Source: Faecalicatena absiana (GTDB lineage: Bacteria > Bacillota > Bacilli > Lactobacillales > Lactobacillaceae). Taken from it: a stretch of 64,000 nucleotides of DNA. This document shows, piece by piece, positions 17,096 to 24,712 of this stretch (position 1 is the stretch's first letter; every line of letters begins with the position of its first letter). The notes under the pieces were generated by a model that was not told the DNA's origin, made no database searches, and worked only from the letters and a program-made list of their open reading frames with translations. The position numbers and the translations under genes are program-made. Location: the NCBI GenBank assembly GCA_017309015.1, contig JAEDAG010000001.1, forward strand, positions 292,223-356,222, in the 5' to 3' direction.

Positions 17096-17746
17096 TTACA
17101 AGTCCAGCAGTCCGTCTTCGTCAAGGATTTTCACCTGCTTGCCTGTCCTTTTCAGATAGCCCATTTTTTCGAGGAGTTTGAATTTGCGGGAGAGGGTTTC
17201 GGGAGTAGTTCCCAAGTACAGGGCGATATCTTTCATCTTCATGGACAGCTGGACCTGGTCACTTTCAGCCACCTTAGCCAAGTCGAGCAGGTAGCTGGCC
17301 AGCCTTTCTTCGACCCGCTCCATGGCCAGGAACTGGGTCTGTCTTTCCGTGGCCAGCAGCTTCTGAGTATTGAGTTCCAGCAGCTTGAGGGAGAGCTGGG
17401 GATTTTCCAGAAGAACCCGGTTGAAGTCGGCCTTGCTCAAGCTGCAGATTTCCGTATTCTCCATGGCCTGGCCGAAGAAACTGTCATTTTCCAGGCCAAA
17501 AAGCTGCTTTTCCCCTTCATAGTCACCCGGCTGGGCAACCCGAAGCAGCTGCTCGCGGCCGCTGGCGGACAGCTGGTAAACCTTCATGTTTCCCCGGGCC
17601 ACGATCTGCAGCTTTTCATCCCCTGGCTGAAAAATCGTCTCACCTTTTTGATAGCGCCGGTGGCTGGCCAGGGAATTAATCTTAAGCTGGTCTTTTTCTG
17701 GCAGGTCCGCGAATAAGGGAACCAGGCTGACACATATATGCTGCAT
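17096..17746 (-). CDS. Crp/Fnr-family transcriptional regulator
   Basis: The 216-residue protein has a cyclic-nucleotide-like beta-barrel (about 20-120), a long dimer helix, and a winged helix with TTPETLSRKFKLL. The E-x-x-S-R arrangement in the recognition helix is the one by which FNR reads TTGAT. It lacks the N-terminal cysteine cluster of E. coli FNR, so an Fe-S sensor is doubtful, although Cys5 remains. It is last in the operon with the ATPase, HMA and Ric-like genes. Two TTGAT/ATCAA-type boxes in the operon suggest autoregulation. Confidence 0.9.
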   Translation of the reverse strand: MQHICVSLVPLFADLPEKDQLKINSLASHRRYQKGETIFQPGDEKLQIVARGNMKVYQLSASGREQLLRVAQPGDYEGEKQLFGLENDSFFGQAMENTEICSLSKADFNRVLLENPQLSLKLLELNTQKLLATERQTQFLAMERVEERLASYLLDLAKVAESDQVQLSMKMKDIALYLGTTPETLSRKFKLLEKMGYLKRTGKQVKILDEDGLLDL

Positions 17747-17770
17747 TTTGCTCTCCTCTGCTGGTAGAAA

Positions 17771-18052
17771 TTAGCCCTGGACCAAGTGGTCGAATTCTTC
17801 CAGGGTCTGGTAGGTCTTAGTCATGGCGCCGCAGGCATCAGCCGGGATGGCGTAATCCGCGGTCAAGGACCGCAGCTTGCTGAAGTCGGCAGTTAAGTCT
17901 TCCTGGCCGGCTTTCACCTTCTTTTGGATGTCTTCGTAAACCTTGCGGACTTCAAAGACTTCCGGGTGGTGGGCGCCGTGGGCCTTGGTAATTGCTTGCG
18001 TATATAAGTCTAACATTTCATCGTTCTTGGCAAAAAATTCCTTGATCATCAT
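17771..18052 (-). CDS. small Ric/hemerythrin-like helical protein
   Basis: This 93-residue protein contains AHGAHHPEVFEVRKVYEDIQ, which resembles the His-rich helix of ScdA/YtfE (RIC) iron-sulfur repair proteins. It is about half their length and does not show the complete set of di-iron ligands. It sits between the HMA gene and the Crp/Fnr gene, a redox/metal setting that fits. The assignment is by motif resemblance only. Confidence 0.5.
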   Translation of the reverse strand: MMIKEFFAKNDEMLDLYTQAITKAHGAHHPEVFEVRKVYEDIQKKVKAGQEDLTADFSKLRSLTADYAIPADACGAMTKTYQTLEEFDHLVQG

Positions 18053-18102
18053 TTTTCTCCTTTTTTCTTGATCAGTCGTTTTTCTTGTTTTTGCTTTTTC
18101 TC

Positions 18103-18330
18103 TTATTTAGCGCTGGCCTTCAAGACATCATAGCCGATATTCTTCACGGCTTGAGTGATCGTGTCCAAATTGGTTTTGTCCGGATCGAAGCTGGCCTTGG
18201 CCTTGCTTGCGTTGAAGAGGACCTTGACGCTGGTCTTTTCAACCCCGTCGACATTGGCGATGGCCCCCGCGATCTTCTGCATGCAGGTCGGGCAGGCTAA
18301 TGTTTCGAGTTGTAAAATTGCTTTTTGCAT
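18103..18330 (-). CDS. heavy-metal-associated (HMA) domain protein, CopZ-like
   Basis: The 75-residue single HMA domain has a beta-alpha-beta-beta-alpha-beta pattern. Its metal site reads LACPTCMQKI, so the Met of the usual MxCxxC motif is replaced by Leu-Ala. It probably hands metal to the P-type ATPase just upstream, which lacks its own N-terminal HMA domain. An internal promoter with an FNR-type box lies about 40-90 bases upstream. Confidence 0.85.
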   Translation of the reverse strand: MQKAILQLETLACPTCMQKIAGAIANVDGVEKTSVKVLFNASKAKASFDPDKTNLDTITQAVKNIGYDVLKASAK

Positions 18331-18352
18331 GATTTCTTGTCCTTTCTTTTTT

Positions 18353-20266
18353 CTATTGGATACTTTCGATGCCCTTAGTATACGGGCCGGCTGCTTGAGA
18401 AAAATTGTTTTCTATCAACTTTCGCGATTTTTGTAATTTTGACTGGTAGGCCAGAAGGCGCATGGCATTCAAGATTACGACCAGGATACTGCCTTCGTGG
18501 ACAAACATCCCGATGGCCATGTTCATCCATGAGCTGGCTAACACGCTGACCAGCAGGACGGCTACGACAGCCAGGGCGATGGTGATGTTCTCAATCATGT
18601 TCCGCCGGGTGGCCTTAGCCAGGGCAAGAGCCCGCGGAATCCGGTCAAAGCTGCCGTTCATGAGGACCACGTTTGAGGTTTCAATTGCCACGTCAGTCCC
18701 GCTGCCCATGGCAATCCCGATGTCTGCCCGGGCCAGTGACGGACTGTCGTTGATCCCGTCGCCGACAAAGGCTACGATTTCACCGGCTGCCTGCCGCTTT
18801 TTGACAAATTCGGCCTTGTCTTCTGGCAAAAGCTGGCCATATGCCTCAGTGAGGCCCAGTTCTTCCGCTACCAGGTCAACCGTCTTCTGGTTGTCACCGG
18901 ACAAGAGAAGCAGGTTCTTGACACCCAGCTTCTTTAAAGCAGCCAGGTCTTCCTTGACCCCGGCCCGGATCTCGTCCTTTAAGCCTAAAGCAAGTTCCAG
19001 CTGCCCGTTAACAGCCAGCAGAACCAGGGAATTGCCAGCACTTGCCAACTCTTCCATGTCCTTTTCCATTTCTTTTGTAACCGGGACATGGTACTGGTCA
19101 AGCAGGTAGCGGTTGCCGACCAGGACCTGCTGGCCAGCTACTTGAGCAACGATCCCGCCGCCCTGGAGGACCTGGGAAGCTTCAACTTCTTTAGCTTCCA
19201 GGTCTTCATAGTAGCCAGTAATTGCTTTCGCCAAAGGGTGGGCAGATTCTTTTTCCACGCTGACCAAAAGCTGTTCAGCCAGCTGGCCCTGGCCGTACTT
19301 TTTCACCTGGCTGACCCGGGGGTCGCCGTAAGTCAAGGTCCCGGTCTTGTCGAACATGATCGTGTCGACCTTGCTGAACTTGGTGATGACTTCACTGCCT
19401 TTAAAAAGGATTCCCTGCTTGGCCCCGTTGCCGATTCCGGCCACGCTTGAGACCGGAACCCCGATAACCAAGGCGCCTGGGCAGCCGAGAACCAGGATGG
19501 TTACGGCCAGTTCCAGGTCTTGGCTGATGAGGCCAACAATAATGGCCAGGAGCAGGACGACTGGGGTGTAATACTTGGAGAAGCGGTCAATTAGACGCTC
19601 CGCCTGGGACTTGGAGTCCTGGGCTTCTTCGACCAGTTCGATGATCTTGCCAAAAGTCGTTTCATCCCCGACTTTTTCCGCCTTGATCCGGATGGTCCCG
19701 TTTTCCAAAATAGTACCGGCATAGACCGGGTCGCCGGGCTTTTTGCCTAAAGGCATGGATTCACCGGTGATGCTGGCTTCGTTGGCCGTCCCGAAGCCGG
19801 CGACGACTTCCCCGTCAACCGGGATCTTGCCGCCGGTCTTGACCAAAAGGATGTCCCCTTCGTCCAAGTCATCTAAGTCAACTTCTTCAAAGTCGCCGTC
19901 TGTCGTCTGCCGGAGGGCGGTTTCTGGTACCATCTCCACCAGTTCCTTGATGGCTGACCGGGTCTTGGCCAGGGTCTTTTGTTCAAGATAGGCCCCAAAC
20001 AAGAAGAGGAAGGCCACGATGGCGGATTCTTCGAATTCCTTGATGACGAAGGCACCTAAGATGGCCAGGGTCACCAGCAAGTCGATACTGATGACTTTGA
20101 CCTTTAAGGCCTGCCAAGCGGATGCGGCGATCGGGAAGCCGCCGATGAGGGAGGCGGCCAGGAGCAGGCCGGACTCTGCTGTTTCACTTTTAAATAACCA
20201 TTTTGCGGCAAAAGCCAGGACGATTAAGATGCCCGCAATTGCCGTCAGCCGGTTGCGATTTTTCAT
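18353..20266 (-). CDS. heavy-metal P1B-type ATPase, 5' end interrupted by an IS element
   Basis: Metal-exporting P-type ATPase with all core motifs: SITGESMP, MFDKTGTLTYGDP, ESAHPLAKAI and GDGINDSPSLARADIGIAMG. The membrane metal motif reads GCPGALVIGVP, a CPG instead of the common CPC, so the metal cannot be assigned. No N-terminal HMA domain is present; a separate HMA protein follows. From ATG 20266 it has 637 residues but no ribosome site. The original start, MQKWL with AAGGAGG, survives at 21896 beyond the IS. Rejoining 21882 to 20269 restores an in-frame MQKWLFMKNRN N-terminus. Expression is probably reduced or lost. Confidence 0.9.
   Translation of the reverse strand: MKNRNRLTAIAGILIVLAFAAKWLFKSETAESGLLLAASLIGGFPIAASAWQALKVKVISIDLLVTLAILGAFVIKEFEESAIVAFLFLFGAYLEQKTLAKTRSAIKELVEMVPETALRQTTDGDFEEVDLDDLDEGDILLVKTGGKIPVDGEVVAGFGTANEASITGESMPLGKKPGDPVYAGTILENGTIRIKAEKVGDETTFGKIIELVEEAQDSKSQAERLIDRFSKYYTPVVLLLAIIVGLISQDLELAVTILVLGCPGALVIGVPVSSVAGIGNGAKQGILFKGSEVITKFSKVDTIMFDKTGTLTYGDPRVSQVKKYGQGQLAEQLLVSVEKESAHPLAKAITGYYEDLEAKEVEASQVLQGGGIVAQVAGQQVLVGNRYLLDQYHVPVTKEMEKDMEELASAGNSLVLLAVNGQLELALGLKDEIRAGVKEDLAALKKLGVKNLLLLSGDNQKTVDLVAEELGLTEAYGQLLPEDKAEFVKKRQAAGEIVAFVGDGINDSPSLARADIGIAMGSGTDVAIETSNVVLMNGSFDRIPRALALAKATRRNMIENITIALAVVAVLLVSVLASSWMNMAIGMFVHEGSILVVILNAMRLLAYQSKLQKSRKLIENNFSQAAGPYTKGIESIQ
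18377..18418 (-). promoter_or_regulatory. internal FNR-type promoter for HMA-Ric-Crp/Fnr genes
   Basis: Inside the 3' end of the ATPase gene, TTGTT-TTCT-ATCAA (18405-18418) differs by one base from TTGAT-N4-ATCAA. A TATACT -10 box is at 18377-18382 on the minus strand. The centres are 32 bases apart, placing the box near -41.5, as in class II FNR promoters. Confidence 0.6.
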
Positions 20267-20412
20267 AAATATGTAGCGCGCGGAAACCTTCGATTTCAAT
20301 CGAGGGGGGAGCGCGCCTTTCTCCTTTCTAAATTCTTTAGATAATTAGTATTCCAGTGGCCGTTTTCACCAGTTTGGTATTATAATATATTTAGTGAAGG
20401 GGGGCATGACCA

Positions 20413-21693
20413 ATGGAAATTTCTTTGACCATTAAAGCTCACATCAAGGTGGCCAGTTCCGACAATGCCAAATCGCTGGCAGACAGCATGGAAATTTACA
20501 GACAGGGTTGCAACTTCGTATCCCAATATGTTTTTGAGCATGACTTTGAACTCCGCCAGGCAAAGCTGAACAAAGCACTCTACTCCGACTTGCGACAGAA
20601 GTTCAGCCTCAGATCCCAAATGGCTCAGTCTGTTTTGAAGACCGTTATTGCTAGATACAAGTCTGTTCAAACTCAGCTTGGTCAAAAGCCGTATAAAATC
20701 CACGACATCAATGCGCCCCAAGGCGAGGGCTGCTATGCTGTTCAGCGCGATCTTGACTGGCTTTGGAAGCCAATCTTCTTTAAGCGACCGCAGCTGGATG
20801 AGGTCAGAGGCCGGGACTATTCCTTTAAGCAGAACGGCAAGATCGTGTCCGTCAACACCCTTGACGGGCGGATTGAATGCGAGATTGCCATGCCCGGCTT
20901 TGAGCAGTATCTGAATGACGAATGGACTTTTGGCACTGCCAGGATTCTTAAATTCGGCAAGCACTGGTTTATGCACATCAGCGCAACCAAGTCCTTCCCT
21001 GATTACGAGATTGAGCAGACTCACCATGTTGTCGGAATTGACCGTGGCCTGCGGCAGATCGCTGCCTGCTATGACGAAAAGGACAAAACCCTCTTCATAA
21101 GCGGCAAGGCTATTGCCCGCAAGCGTCAGCACTATAAGGAGCTGCGCAGCCATCTGCAGGCTAAGAACACTAGAAACTCAAAGAGACGCATCCGCAAGAT
21201 TGGCAATCGAGAGAACCGCTGGATGAGCGACTGCAATCACTGCTTGTCTAAGACACTCGTTAGCCATTACGGACCAGACACTCTCTTTGTCCTTGAAGAC
21301 TTAACTGGCGTGACCTTTGATACGGTCTACAACCGCAAGAGGGAAAACAGATATGAGCACCATTCCTGGTCTTTCTATGATCTTGAGCAAAAGCTCAAGT
21401 ACAAGGCGCATCTGAATGGCAGTGAAGTCGTCAAGGTAGATGCTCACTATACCAGTCAGCGCTGTCCTAAGTGTGGCCGGATCTTCAAAGAAAACCGTGA
21501 CCATGGACTGCACATGTACATCTGTGACAGATGCGGCTACCGCTCCAATGACGACCGCATCGCTGCGATGAACATTCAGATGCTGGGAACGATGTACGTC
21601 AGTGGCGTGCCTAATCCATCGTATCAGAGCAAACGCGGCACAAGCGAAGCCAAGAAAGCCAAAGTCAAGAAATCAAAGAAACAAACAAATTAG
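20413..21693 (+). CDS. tnpB: TnpB RNA-guided nuclease (IS605 OrfB family)
   Basis: The 426-residue protein has an N-terminal helix-turn-helix region, then a RuvC-like nuclease with an apparently intact triad: Asp in GIDRGLRQ, Glu in VLEDLTGV and Asp in NDDRIAAMNI. A four-cysteine zinc finger (CPKCGRIF...CDRCGY) lies between the last two. A Lys-rich tail closes it. TnpB proteins use a right-end RNA as guide and cut DNA next to a short TAM. GGGGGGC before the ATG and TATAAT at 20381-20386 may drive expression. Confidence 0.95.
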   Translation: MEISLTIKAHIKVASSDNAKSLADSMEIYRQGCNFVSQYVFEHDFELRQAKLNKALYSDLRQKFSLRSQMAQSVLKTVIARYKSVQTQLGQKPYKIHDINAPQGEGCYAVQRDLDWLWKPIFFKRPQLDEVRGRDYSFKQNGKIVSVNTLDGRIECEIAMPGFEQYLNDEWTFGTARILKFGKHWFMHISATKSFPDYEIEQTHHVVGIDRGLRQIAACYDEKDKTLFISGKAIARKRQHYKELRSHLQAKNTRNSKRRIRKIGNRENRWMSDCNHCLSKTLVSHYGPDTLFVLEDLTGVTFDTVYNRKRENRYEHHSWSFYDLEQKLKYKAHLNGSEVVKVDAHYTSQRCPKCGRIFKENRDHGLHMYICDRCGYRSNDDRIAAMNIQMLGTMYVSGVPNPSYQSKRGTSEAKKAKVKKSKKQTN

Positions 21694-21881
21694 AGCAGTG
21701 CGTACACGTGCTGTTCTGCCGTAGTTAATCAATCTGCGGAAGCATCTGAGGTCCGCCAAGGATGCTTGAGAAGCGACAGCGTAAGCCTTCGGGCTTGGTT
21801 ATGGGAGAACTCTCTTCGGGGAGTTTGTTTGGACCACGCTAGTTAGTCGCAAACCTCCGACCTCGGTCGGGGGTAGTTGAT
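21694..21881 (+). ncRNA. predicted omegaRNA (reRNA) scaffold of TnpB
   Basis: The 190 bases between the tnpB stop and the right end hold several hairpins (AAGCC-TTCG-GGCTT near 21784, GAACTCTC-TTCG-GGGAGTTT near 21809, and the terminal CCGACC/GGTCGG) and no coding frame. In this family the omegaRNA comes from here and its guide extends past the right end into flanking DNA. The guide would begin about 21882 and cover the old ATPase start. The 5' end is unknown. Confidence 0.6.
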
Positions 21882-21914
21882 TAACCATTTTTGCATTGAT
21901 CTTTCGACCTCCTT
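21882..21914 (-). other. orphaned ribosome site and first codons of the ATPase gene
   Basis: On the minus strand AAGGAGG (21908-21914) precedes ATG at 21896 and the codons for MQKWL, which then run into the IS right end. These five codons join in frame to the ATPase reading frame at 20269 when the IS is removed. Confidence 0.7.
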
Positions 21915-21928
21915 GATTTGATGCTTTT

Positions 21929-21970
21929 AATATACCGGGAAAGCATAATTCCCCAATTGATTTCTATCAA
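21929..21970 (-). promoter_or_regulatory. FNR-type promoter of the ATPase operon
   Basis: TTGAT-TTCT-ATCAA (21957-21970) is a perfect FNR consensus palindrome. The minus-strand -10 TATATT lies at 21929-21934. The centre distance is 32 bases, identical to the internal promoter at 18377-18418. The Crp/Fnr protein of the operon is the likely regulator. Confidence 0.75.
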
Positions 21971-22000
21971 GATCTGGATTTTTACAAAATTTTTTACGAA

Positions 22001-22041
22001 AAAAGCCATCCAGGGGAATTTGATCCTCTGAATGGCTTAGT
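22001..22041 (-). terminator. terminator of the 22043 gene fragment
   Basis: On the minus strand AAGCCATTCAGAGGA pairs with TCCCCTGGATGGCTT, then TTTT. It directly follows the stop of a truncated gene. Confidence 0.8.
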
Positions 22042-22042
22042 T

Positions 22043-22178
22043 TTAGTCGATGCGGTTGATTTTACCAGCCGCGATTGGAAGAGTGACGTGTTGGTCGTAA
22101 TGGTCGTTGAAGACTTCCTTGAACTTGGCTAAGTCGACGTCTTTTTCATAGCTGTAATAGCCTTTCGTCCAACTAGCT
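22043..22178 (-). pseudogene. C-terminal fragment of an unidentified gene
   Basis: About 45 codons remain, ending GYYSYEKDVDLAKFKEVF and then TLPIAAGKINRID with a stop and its own terminator. Codon use is like the surrounding core genes. The 5' side is cut off exactly where the 87-bp repeat begins. I do not recognise the family. Confidence 0.5.
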
Positions 22179-22265
22179 CTTTTTTCGTACAATTTTGCCC
22201 GATTTTGGACGAAAGAGCAAATAATTGGACTAAAAAAGTCCCTTCACGCTTAGACATGAAGGGAC
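22179..22265. repeat. direct repeat copy 1 (87 bp)
   Basis: Nearly identical to 23223-23308, with a handful of differences and one base deleted. Both begin CTTTTTTCGTACAATTTTGC and end with a hairpin GTCCCTTCA...TGAAGGGAC. The pair brackets the two small AT-rich genes. Confidence 0.88.
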
Positions 22266-22325
22266 GTTACTTCCTAATGCTGCTGTAGCCATAATAATTC
22301 TTCCGATGTGCTTCATTCCATAAAA

Positions 22326-22706
22326 TTATAACGCCCTATCGTTTATTACATTATTAACTGAGAGCAAATCATATCTTTTTACTATCAATTTAATTTGACT
22401 ACCAATTTTTACATCTGTGGTGGCTGGCAAATAAAAGTTATCACCGTCTGAATTTGCTACCCTAAATAAGTTCATCTTACCAACCTTTTCCCGAGATAAA
22501 ACATAAAATTTTTTTCCAGAATGATTTACTTCGTATAGTATGCCTATCTTACAATCATAGATCTCTTGCTCTTTCACAAAAGAGAATTGATCATTTCCAA
22601 TTAAATCCGAATCATCAAATACTGTATATTGCTGTTTGGATTTTTGACTTTCAACCATGATATCTCGCGTAAATTCATATTCTTTTATTGCGATTACCTT
22701 ATACAT
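22326..22706 (-). CDS. hypothetical protein, AT-rich island
   Basis: A 126-residue protein with no recognised motif, probably beta-rich and soluble (YEVNHSGKKFYVLSREKVGK). AGGAAGGA lies about 9 bases before the ATG. Base composition is much more AT-rich than the flanking genes, suggesting acquisition from elsewhere. It is divergent from the 22856 gene; both lie between the two 87-bp repeats. Confidence 0.6.
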   Translation of the reverse strand: MYKVIAIKEYEFTRDIMVESQKSKQQYTVFDDSDLIGNDQFSFVKEQEIYDCKIGILYEVNHSGKKFYVLSREKVGKMNLFRVANSDGDNFYLPATTDVKIGSQIKLIVKRYDLLSVNNVINDRAL

Positions 22707-22855
22707 CCATATTTTCCTTCCTCATATAGATAAATTTTTTCATCGTCATTACATTCCCCAAAAATACTTCTATGAGATAGTTTACGCTTTTCTTGATAAC
22801 TCTGGTATATTAAGGGTATTCAAAAAGCAAAACATCTAACTTGGGAGAAAATAGA

Positions 22856-23170
22856 ATGAAGCCAAACAAAGATCACGTAGAAGAAGATAAGCCTTTCACT
22901 TGGGAAAGCTTTATGTTATCTGAATCATGGAACGAATTTCCGGAAAGAAAGGACGATCCACCTTTAACAATGGATTTTCTTTTCTGGTATCACAGTATTA
23001 GATATATCATTACCGCCGCCTACGGTGACGGTGGCTACATGATTGCCGAAGAACTCAGCGGAAAAGTCATAATTCAAAATAAGAATTTCCGTAAGTTGGT
23101 AGAAGACGTTCCCTTGTTTGAAGGTAAAACTTTTAAGGAACTTTTGCCCGATTTAGACGTAGAATATTAG
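22856..23170 (+). CDS. hypothetical small acidic protein, AT-rich island
   Basis: About 104 residues from ATG 22856, which has GGGAGAAAA upstream; a TTG at 22841 is less likely. The protein is acidic and aromatic-rich (FTWESFMLSESWNEFPE, FLFWYHSIRYIITAAYGDGG), with no signal peptide. Size and composition resemble small immunity or antitoxin proteins, but I have no motif to support that. Confidence 0.55.
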   Translation: MKPNKDHVEEDKPFTWESFMLSESWNEFPERKDDPPLTMDFLFWYHSIRYIITAAYGDGGYMIAEELSGKVIIQNKNFRKLVEDVPLFEGKTFKELLPDLDVEY

Positions 23171-23222
23171 CTCATCAACCAAAACAAGCATCCCTGGCAG
23201 GACAACTTTCTTGCTAGAGATG

Positions 23223-23308
23223 CTTTTTTCGTACAATTTTGCCCGATTTTGGACGAAAAAGCAAATAATCGGACGAAAAAGTCCCTTCACGCTTAAACAT
23301 GAAGGGAC
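23223..23308. repeat. direct repeat copy 2 (86 bp)
   Basis: Second copy of the repeat at 22179-22265, in the same orientation. Its terminal hairpin GTCCCTTCA...TGAAGGGAC could end transcription of the 22856 gene. Confidence 0.88.
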
Positions 23309-23365
23309 TCTTCTTTATCTTAGTCGGTAACTTAGTCACTTATCTTGGTCGCTCGACCGACTAAG

Positions 23366-24712
23366 TTATTCTTTCGTCAGCACGGTTACGCATTCCACAT
23401 GTGGCGTCTGCGGGAACATGTCGACCGGAGAAACCAGGTCAGTCGTGTAACCAGCCTCCATCAAAAGCTGCATGTCCCGCACCAGCGTAGCTGGGTTGCA
23501 AGAGATGTAGACAACCTTCTTTGGCTCCGTCTTGACAGCCGCGTCAATAAATTCCTTGGTCAAGCCCTTACGCGGCGGGTCAACGAAGATCACGTCAGTC
23601 TTCAAGCCCTTTTCCGCCCATTTCGGCATCAGCTCTTCTGCCTTGCCGGCATAGTACTTGGCATTGTGAATCTGGTTGATGCGGGCGTTGTTCTTGGCGT
23701 CCTTGACCGCTGCCTTAACCACTTCAACCCCGCGGACTTCCTTGACGTACTTCGCTGCTGACAAGCCAATCGTCCCAATCCCTGAGTAGGCGTCAACGAT
23801 CAGATCGGTGTCCTTCAGACCAGCCTGTTTGATGGCTAAATCGTACAGACGCGGCGTTTGGGAAGAGTTGATCTGGAAGAAGGACTGCGGTGAGATTTCA
23901 AAGGTCAAATCGCCAATCTTGTCGTCAATGTAGCGCTTGCCCCACAGCAAATAGTCGCTCGTCCCCAAGATGACGTTGGTCTTTCTTGGATTATGATTCA
24001 AGAAGATGCTCTTAACCCCGGCAATTTCCTTGATTTCATCCACTACCTTGGTCAGCTGCGGGAATTCCTTGTGCAGGCAGACCAGGACCACCATGATCTC
24101 GCCAGTCGCGCTGCCGCGGCGGACTTCCAAATAGCGGACCTCCCCCTTGTGCTTGAGCTCGTCATAAGCTGGCACCTGGTTTTTCCGCAGAATGTCTCTG
24201 ACTGCCAGCAATACCCGGTCAATTTCCGGATCATTGGTAAAAAAGTCTTCCAGTGGCACCAAATCATGTGAGTGCCGGCGGAAAAAGCCGATCTCCAGCT
24301 GCCCCTTGACCATTCTGACCGGTACCTGGGCCTTGTTTCTGTAGCCAGTTTCCATAGGACTCGGCAACGTTTCCGCCACCTTGATCTGGTCCAAGTGGGC
24401 CTTGCTCAAAAGCTCCTTAACCTGCTTTTGCTTGAATTCCAATTGCTTGTCGTACTTGAGGTGAGCCAGACTGGCTAAGCCGGTCTGCACGTATTGGCGC
24501 AGCGGCACCTTGACCCGGTCTGGGCTTTCCTTGACGATCTCAGAAATTCTGGCAAAAGCATAGCTTTTCTTGTCCTTCAAAATCTGGGCCTTGACCACTT
24601 CACCCGGCAGGGCATTGTTGACAAAGACCGTTTCGCCATCGACATGGCCGACCCCCATGGCTTCATATGACAAGTCGGTGATTTCGACTTCAACGATTTC
24701 ATTCTTCTTCAT
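23366..24712 (-). CDS. rlmD: 23S rRNA (uracil-5-)-methyltransferase, RumA/TrmA family
   Basis: SAM-dependent RNA m5U methyltransferase of the RlmD/RlmCD group. It has an N-terminal TRAM RNA-binding domain (VEITDLSYEAMGVGHVDGE), a central region, and the catalytic domain with SPQSFFQINSSQ, DAYSGIGTIGL, VDPPRKGL and the nucleophile loop YISCNPATLVRD near residue 406. The single Fe-S cysteine cluster of Gram-negative RumA is not visible, as in many Gram-positive paralogues. ATG 24712 has AAGGAG upstream and overlaps the preceding gene by 14 bases. Firmicutes often carry two such genes, so the exact target base is uncertain. Confidence 0.85.
   Translation of the reverse strand: MKKNEIVEVEITDLSYEAMGVGHVDGETVFVNNALPGEVVKAQILKDKKSYAFARISEIVKESPDRVKVPLRQYVQTGLASLAHLKYDKQLEFKQKQVKELLSKAHLDQIKVAETLPSPMETGYRNKAQVPVRMVKGQLEIGFFRRHSHDLVPLEDFFTNDPEIDRVLLAVRDILRKNQVPAYDELKHKGEVRYLEVRRGSATGEIMVVLVCLHKEFPQLTKVVDEIKEIAGVKSIFLNHNPRKTNVILGTSDYLLWGKRYIDDKIGDLTFEISPQSFFQINSSQTPRLYDLAIKQAGLKDTDLIVDAYSGIGTIGLSAAKYVKEVRGVEVVKAAVKDAKNNARINQIHNAKYYAGKAEELMPKWAEKGLKTDVIFVDPPRKGLTKEFIDAAVKTEPKKVVYISCNPATLVRDMQLLMEAGYTTDLVSPVDMFPQTPHVECVTVLTKE

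Larger units (their letters stand above)
20270..21881 (+). mobile_element. IS200/IS605-type element carrying tnpB only
   Basis: The element contains one tnpB gene and no tnpA, so it needs a transposase from elsewhere. The left end has a GC-rich hairpin region (20275-20317, inner palindrome TCGATT/AATCGA) and the right end a hairpin CCGACCTCGGTCGGGGG at about 21857-21873. Boundaries are inferred: removing 20270-21881 restores an in-frame ATPase start with no target duplication, as expected of this family. One base (T) is ambiguous at the junction. Confidence 0.8.

Noticed and set aside
17771-18052. Full YtfE/ScdA iron-sulfur repair protein
   Set aside because: Only about half the length and ligand set is present, so only 'Ric-like' is supported.
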